A DNA stretch of 9,318 nt, taken from Lachnospiraceae bacterium. GTDB taxonomy: Bacteria; Bacillota; Clostridia; Lachnospirales; Lachnospiraceae. Both the position numbers and the translations under genes were made by a program. Each line of letters begins with the position of its first letter. Within the stretch, counting starts at the first letter, position 1. Below, piece by piece: positions 6,096 to 9,318 of this stretch. The stretch spans positions 1 through 9,318 of the forward strand of contig JAJQGR010000022.1 in the NCBI GenBank assembly GCA_021200345.1, given 5' to 3'. The notes below the pieces were generated by a model. That model was not told the origin of the DNA. It ran no database searches and saw only the letters and a list, made by a program, of their open reading frames with translations.

Positions 6096-7547
6096 ATGAA
6101 AGTAGAAGTTTTTTTGATGAAGATAAAACGGAACATTTCCAGACAGGATTGGGCTGCCTTCCTGGCGGCGCTGGCGGCGGGGCTTTGCGCCCATCTGCGG
6201 ATTTTCGTCAGTGACATTCCCAATCATGACGGCCTTTCCGGAATCTATTTTGACCAGAATATGATCACCTCCGGGCGGTGGTTTCTGACAGTGGCCTGTC
6301 ATATTTCCACAGATTACACCCTGCCCTGGGTGATCGGACTTTTGTCCCTGATTTACCTGGGACTGACGGCAGCGGCTTTGTGCCGGTTTTTGGAATTGAA
6401 GCATACCTACAGTGCAGTGATGATTGGAGCGCTTCTGGCGGTATATCCATCCTTAAGCTCTGATTTCGCGTATATTTTCACGGCGGACGGCTATATGCTG
6501 GCGCTGTTTTTGGCGGTGCTGGCCGTGTGTCTCGTAGAAAGATCCTCCAAAGGGTTTTTATGGGGAGGAATCCTTCTGGGCTTTTCCATGGGAATTTATC
6601 AGGCTTACCTTTCCTTTGCCATGGTGCTGGCGGTATATGGTGTGTGCAGAGCCTGGTTTTTTAAAAGAAATGTCAGAGAAAACTGGCTGTTGACTCTGCG
6701 CTATGTGGGCATGGGCACTCTGGGAGCCGCGGTCTATTATGGAATGCTGCAGCTTCTTTTAAAGCTTCAGAATACGGAGCTGTCCGGTTACCAGGGCATT
6801 GGCAGTGAGAATTCTCAGAGCATTGTCAGTATTCTGGTTAATGTGTATCAGGATTTTGTCACACATACCCTGCGGGGAAACATTATGATGCAGAAAGGAA
6901 TTCTGCTGGCTGCCGCGGTGGTGCTTTTTGCGGCTGCCGCGCTTGCCCTGGGAGCGGCTTTTGCCCGGGCGGGGAGCTTTCGAAATGTGTGGAGTCTGTT
7001 GTGCCTGCTGGCGGCGGTGGTCATTCTTCCTGTCTGCTTTAACGTGATGCTGGTGATTTCCCCAGAGGTGACCTATCACTCATTAATGCGATATCAGTGG
7101 GTGTTGATGCCGGTCTGCGCGGTGGCGCTTATCGACAGGCATGGAGAGGAATTTCAGTCAGAAAGGCTGGCCTGTGTGTTGCCATGGGCGGGGCTGATCA
7201 GCGCTTCCGTGGTGATTTTTTCTTATATTCTGATCTGTAATGTGGCTTATTTTAATCTGGAAAAAAAGTTTTCTAAAACCTACAGCTACTGTCTGCGTCT
7301 GTTAGACAGAATCGAGCAGATGGAAGGCTACACCTATGATATGCCCATCGCCATGATCGGGGTGGTCAGCGACGAGACGTTTCCCAGTACCGATCTGACC
7401 GTTGGGGTGACAGATTCCCTTCTGGGAACCAGCGGTGATTATCTGGTATATACGGCCCGGAATTATCAGGATTTCTGGGAATATTATTTTGGAGTGACGG
7501 TACAGCTAGTGGACAGTGATCAGATTACAGAGATCTATGAATCCTAG
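6096..7547 (+). CDS. GtrII-type membrane glucosyltransferase, interrupted near its C-terminus
   Basis: 483 residues as read, with about ten hydrophobic segments and a C-terminal soluble portion from about residue 388. The N-terminal half matches the glucosyltransferase GtrII family (Shigella type-specific O-antigen glucosyltransferases and Gram-positive relatives). Markers are a first helix at about 20-37, the outer-loop motif SDIPNHDGLSG (about 39-49, Asp45 the likely catalytic acid), SGRWF (59-63), the short helix with LPWVIGLLSL, then YPSLSSDFAYIFTADGY (about 117-133). Role by family: transfer of a sugar from a polyprenyl-phosphate donor to a glycan outside the membrane. The probable donor-making enzyme is the GT2 at 7642. 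TAGGA (6086-6090) lies 5 bases before ATG 6096; ATG 6117 is a poorer alternative. The frame stops at TAG 7545-7547 but continues open, with protein-like sequence, for 29 codons to a second TAG at 7635-7637. The gene therefore looks like a slightly truncated member of its family. Function may or may not survive loss of the tail. Confidence 0.85.
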   Translation: MKVEVFLMKIKRNISRQDWAAFLAALAAGLCAHLRIFVSDIPNHDGLSGIYFDQNMITSGRWFLTVACHISTDYTLPWVIGLLSLIYLGLTAAALCRFLELKHTYSAVMIGALLAVYPSLSSDFAYIFTADGYMLALFLAVLAVCLVERSSKGFLWGGILLGFSMGIYQAYLSFAMVLAVYGVCRAWFFKRNVRENWLLTLRYVGMGTLGAAVYYGMLQLLLKLQNTELSGYQGIGSENSQSIVSILVNVYQDFVTHTLRGNIMMQKGILLAAAVVLFAAAALALGAAFARAGSFRNVWSLLCLLAAVVILPVCFNVMLVISPEVTYHSLMRYQWVLMPVCAVALIDRHGEEFQSERLACVLPWAGLISASVVIFSYILICNVAYFNLEKKFSKTYSYCLRLLDRIEQMEGYTYDMPIAMIGVVSDETFPSTDLTVGVTDSLLGTSGDYLVYTARNYQDFWEYYFGVTVQLVDSDQITEIYES

Positions 7548-7637
7548 GAATATCAGGCGCTGGATCCTTTCCCGGCTGAGAACTGTATGACGATCGTGGA
7601 CGGGATACTGTACGTCAAGACGGAAAATAAGGAGTAG
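7548..7637 (+). other. Displaced C-terminal tail of the GtrII-like gene (after in-frame TAG)
   Basis: This segment continues the exact reading frame of the GtrII-like gene after its TAG. It codes for 29 residues beginning EYQALDPFPAENC and ending ILYVKTENKE, followed by TAG at 7635-7637. The pattern of a proline-containing turn followed by a hydrophobic strand ending in YVK is the kind of tail I recall in related membrane glycosyltransferases (from memory, not checked). Reading through would give a protein of about 513 residues. It would end 4 bases before the next start codon, matching the tight spacing elsewhere in this operon. It has no ribosome binding site and start of its own, so it is probably untranslated now. 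Confidence 0.6.
7629..7634 (+). promoter_or_regulatory. Strong ribosome binding site of the second GT2 gene
   Basis: AAGGAG lies 7 bases before ATG 7642. It is embedded in the last two codons of the displaced GtrII tail, so ribosomes finishing the uninterrupted protein would have ended at this start site. Confidence 0.7.
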
Positions 7638-7641
7638 AGCC

Positions 7642-8589
7642 ATGGCTTTGTTATCGATCATCCTTCCTTCGTACAATGAAGAGGCCAATATAGCGCGCAC
7701 GGCGGTACGCTTAACCGGGGTGCTGGAGGGAGCCAATATTCCCTTTGAACTTCTGTTTGTCAGTGATGGCTCCAGGGATCATACTTATGAGGAAATTCGG
7801 AAGCTGTCCCTTAAGGATCCGCGGATCCGCGGTGTGGAGTTCAGCCGCAATTTTGGGAAAGAGGCGGCGATTTTTGCGGGTCTTCATCTGGCGAAGGGAA
7901 GCTGCTGTGTGGTGATGGATTGTGATCTGCAGCATCCGCCGGAGGTGATTCCCCAAATGTATGATCTCTGGAAACAGGGCTATGATATTGTAGAGGGAGT
8001 AAAAAGCGACCGGGGGCAGGAGAGCGGTCTGCATCGGTTTTTTGCCAATGTGTTTTATGGCCTGATGAGCCGGGTGATGAAGATGGATATGCGGGATACC
8101 TCTGATTTCAAGCTGCTGGATCGGAAGGTGATGGACGTGCTGACCGGACTGACAGAGCGCAATACTTTTTTCCGCGCACTGACTTTCTGGGCAGGTTTTT
8201 CTTCCGTCAGTGTGGCTTACCAGGTGCAGGAAAGGACTTACGGGGAGAGCAAGTGGAGTTTCTGGGGGCTGTTAAAATACGCTGTCAGCAATACCACCTC
8301 TTTTACCACGGCGCCTCTGCAGATGGTGACGGTGGCCGGAATCGCGTTTATTGTGGCGTCCGTGATTCTGGGAGCCCAGACCCTGTTTAATTATTTTACG
8401 CACAATGCGGTGGAGGGCTTTACCACGGTGATTTTGCTGCTTCTGATTGTTGGGGGACTTCTGATGCTGAGCATGGGGGTCATCGGACATTATATTGCCA
8501 GAATTTATGAGGAAATAAAGGGCCGTCCGCGTTATATTATCGCGAAAGATACCGTCAAAGATACCGGAAAAGAGGGGGCGGCTTCATGA
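7642..8589 (+). CDS. GtrB/DPM1-like polyprenyl-phosphate glycosyltransferase (GT2)
   Basis: 315 residues. The cytoplasmic GT-A domain, about 1-215, shows the canonical motifs: LPSYNEE at 8-14, SDGSRD at 41-46, EFSRNFGKEAA at 66-76, DCDLQHPPE at 93-101 (DxD metal-binding with LQxPPE), TSDFKLLDR at 153-161 and RTYGESKWS at 198-206. Two membrane helices lie at about 224-247 and 258-285, followed by HYIARIYEEIKGRPRYI, the usual end of this family. Role by family: loading glucose or another hexose from a nucleotide donor onto polyprenyl phosphate (compare GtrB, YfdH and dolichol-phosphate mannose synthase). In gtr clusters this enzyme supplies the membrane glucosyltransferase, here most plausibly the GtrII-like protein immediately upstream. 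No GtrA-like small flippase is visible in the window. The ATG is set by AAGGAG 7 bases upstream. The TGA overlaps the next ATG as ATGA. Family assignment is firm; the sugar is not known. Confidence 0.92.
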   Translation: MALLSIILPSYNEEANIARTAVRLTGVLEGANIPFELLFVSDGSRDHTYEEIRKLSLKDPRIRGVEFSRNFGKEAAIFAGLHLAKGSCCVVMDCDLQHPPEVIPQMYDLWKQGYDIVEGVKSDRGQESGLHRFFANVFYGLMSRVMKMDMRDTSDFKLLDRKVMDVLTGLTERNTFFRALTFWAGFSSVSVAYQVQERTYGESKWSFWGLLKYAVSNTTSFTTAPLQMVTVAGIAFIVASVILGAQTLFNYFTHNAVEGFTTVILLLLIVGGLLMLSMGVIGHYIARIYEEIKGRPRYIIAKDTVKDTGKEGAAS

Positions 8590-9318
8590 AAAAAAGACAG
8601 AGTAATTTTGAGGCGCTTCGTCTGATCGCCATGGCCCTTGTGGTGACGCTGCACTATTTGAGTAAAGGGAATATTCTGCTGCCTCTGTCTTCACAGCTTG
8701 GTTTGCTGGATCGGGTTGCTTACCTGTTGGAAGCCGCGGCCATTGTGGCGGTGAATGTGTATGTATTGCTGACCGGATATTTTATGTGTCAGTCGCGGTT
8801 TCGGCTGGGACGTCTTTTGCAGATTGTGCTGCAGGTATGGTTTTACAGTCTGGTGATTCCCCTGATTCTGGGAGCGGCTGGCGTTTTGGAGCTGTCAGGA
8901 CTTACCACCTATGACTGGCTGATGCTGATGTTTCCGTTGAATATGGAGCACTACTGGTTTCTGACCGCGTACGTGCTGCTGGTGCTTTTGACACCTCTTC
9001 TGAACAGAGCAATCGCTGTCATGAATCAGAAACAGCTGGCGATGGCGGCTATTCTGGTAACGCTGCCTCAGTCACTTCTCAAATCAGTGCTGCCGGTGAC
9101 GTTTACCACGGATGACAACGGTTATGGAGTGCTCTGGTTTGTGGCGTTGTATCTGATCGCGGCCTATCTCAGGAAATATGGGATGGGTTTTCTGTCCACA
9201 AAGGGCAGGGCGGCCCTGGTGTATCTGGCCGGGGTGCTGGCTGTCTGGGCTGGCGGCCTTTTGATGAACAGAATTTATCTGACCACCGGCCGTTTCTTAG
9301 ACAGAGTGGGTCTGACCT
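8586..9318 (+). CDS. Acyltransferase-3 family membrane protein, N-terminal part only
   Basis: The frame is open from ATG 8586 to the right edge, giving 244 residues of a protein that family members usually extend to about 330-380, so the C-terminus lies outside. The opening SNFEALRLIAMALVVTLHY is diagnostic of the acyltransferase-3 family: the conserved basic residue Arg12 and catalytic-type His23 sit in the first helix. NVYVLLTGYFM (about 58-68) and the HYWFLTAYVLLVLLTPLLN segment (about 122-140) are further family landmarks. Seven or more hydrophobic segments are present. Role by family: moving an acyl group, usually acetyl, across the membrane onto an exopolysaccharide or cell wall sugar (OafA, OatA, WecH relatives). 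No SGNH domain can be seen in the part present. The separate SGNH protein at 5261 might supply that function. The ATG overlaps the GT2 stop as ATGA, with GAGGGGG (8572-8578) 7 bases upstream. Confidence 0.88.
   Translation, partial: MKKRQSNFEALRLIAMALVVTLHYLSKGNILLPLSSQLGLLDRVAYLLEAAAIVAVNVYVLLTGYFMCQSRFRLGRLLQIVLQVWFYSLVIPLILGAAGVLELSGLTTYDWLMLMFPLNMEHYWFLTAYVLLVLLTPLLNRAIAVMNQKQLAMAAILVTLPQSLLKSVLPVTFTTDDNGYGVLWFVALYLIAAYLRKYGMGFLSTKGRAALVYLAGVLAVWAGGLLMNRIYLTTGRFLDRVGLT

Noticed and set aside
7545..7547. TAG as a reassigned or suppressed sense codon in this organism
   Set aside because: TAG also ends the GNAT gene (931-933), the GT-C-like gene (3425-3427) and the SGNH gene (6086-6088), as well as the tail itself (7635-7637). 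Genome-wide reassignment is therefore not supported; nonsense mutation or sequencing error is simpler.
1..9318. CRISPR arrays, tRNA or rRNA genes, insertion sequences, toxin-antitoxin or defence genes
   Set aside because: Reading through the window showed no direct repeat array, no RNA gene signature, no transposase motifs and no inverted repeat ends; almost all sequence is accounted for by glycan genes.

Overview
The window reads as the interior of one long, rightward (+ strand) polysaccharide or glycoconjugate biosynthesis operon from a Firmicute. A Lachnospiraceae-like Clostridia bacterium is most likely. That placement is inferred from protein style, moderate GC and strong AGGAGG-type ribosome binding sites; no rRNA or other marker gene is present. 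Eight protein genes are visible, all on +. The first is cut by the left edge and the last by the right edge. Most junctions overlap or nearly abut. No convincing promoter or terminator is seen, so the genes are probably co-transcribed from a promoter left of the window.

Layout. Positions 1-383 hold the C-terminus of a PseB-type UDP-GlcNAc 4,6-dehydratase. Positions 421-933 hold a GNAT acetyltransferase that could modify the amino sugar made by that pathway. Positions 923-1858 encode a GT2 polyprenyl-phosphate sugar transferase with two C-terminal membrane helices. Positions 1859-3427 encode a large multispanning GT-C-like membrane protein that is visibly more AT-rich than its neighbours. Positions 3507-5264 encode a PglK/MsbA-type ABC exporter, a probable lipid-linked oligosaccharide flippase. 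Positions 5261-6088 encode a membrane-anchored SGNH hydrolase/acyltransferase. Positions 6096-7547 encode a GtrII-type membrane glucosyltransferase whose frame is interrupted by an amber codon 29 codons before its apparent natural end at 7637. Positions 7642-8589 encode a second GT2 of the GtrB/DPM1 type. Positions 8586-9318 hold the N-terminal part of an acyltransferase-3 family membrane protein.

How the genes may work together (inference). PseB and the GNAT contribute a nucleotide-activated deoxyamino sugar. The two GT2 enzymes each load a sugar onto polyprenyl phosphate. The two GT-C-like proteins (1859-3427 and 6096-7547) would use those lipid-linked sugars outside the membrane to decorate a glycan. 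The ABC protein would flip the main lipid-linked glycan. The SGNH and acyltransferase-3 proteins would add or remove acyl groups on the exported glycan. The set resembles phage and Shigella gtr O-antigen decoration modules embedded in a Gram-positive glycan operon.

The single most unusual sequence-level observation is the in-frame TAG at 7545-7547. It appears to remove the conserved-looking tail of the GtrII-like protein. No entirely new system is claimed; all families are recognisable, and the interest lies in their combination and in the interrupted gene.
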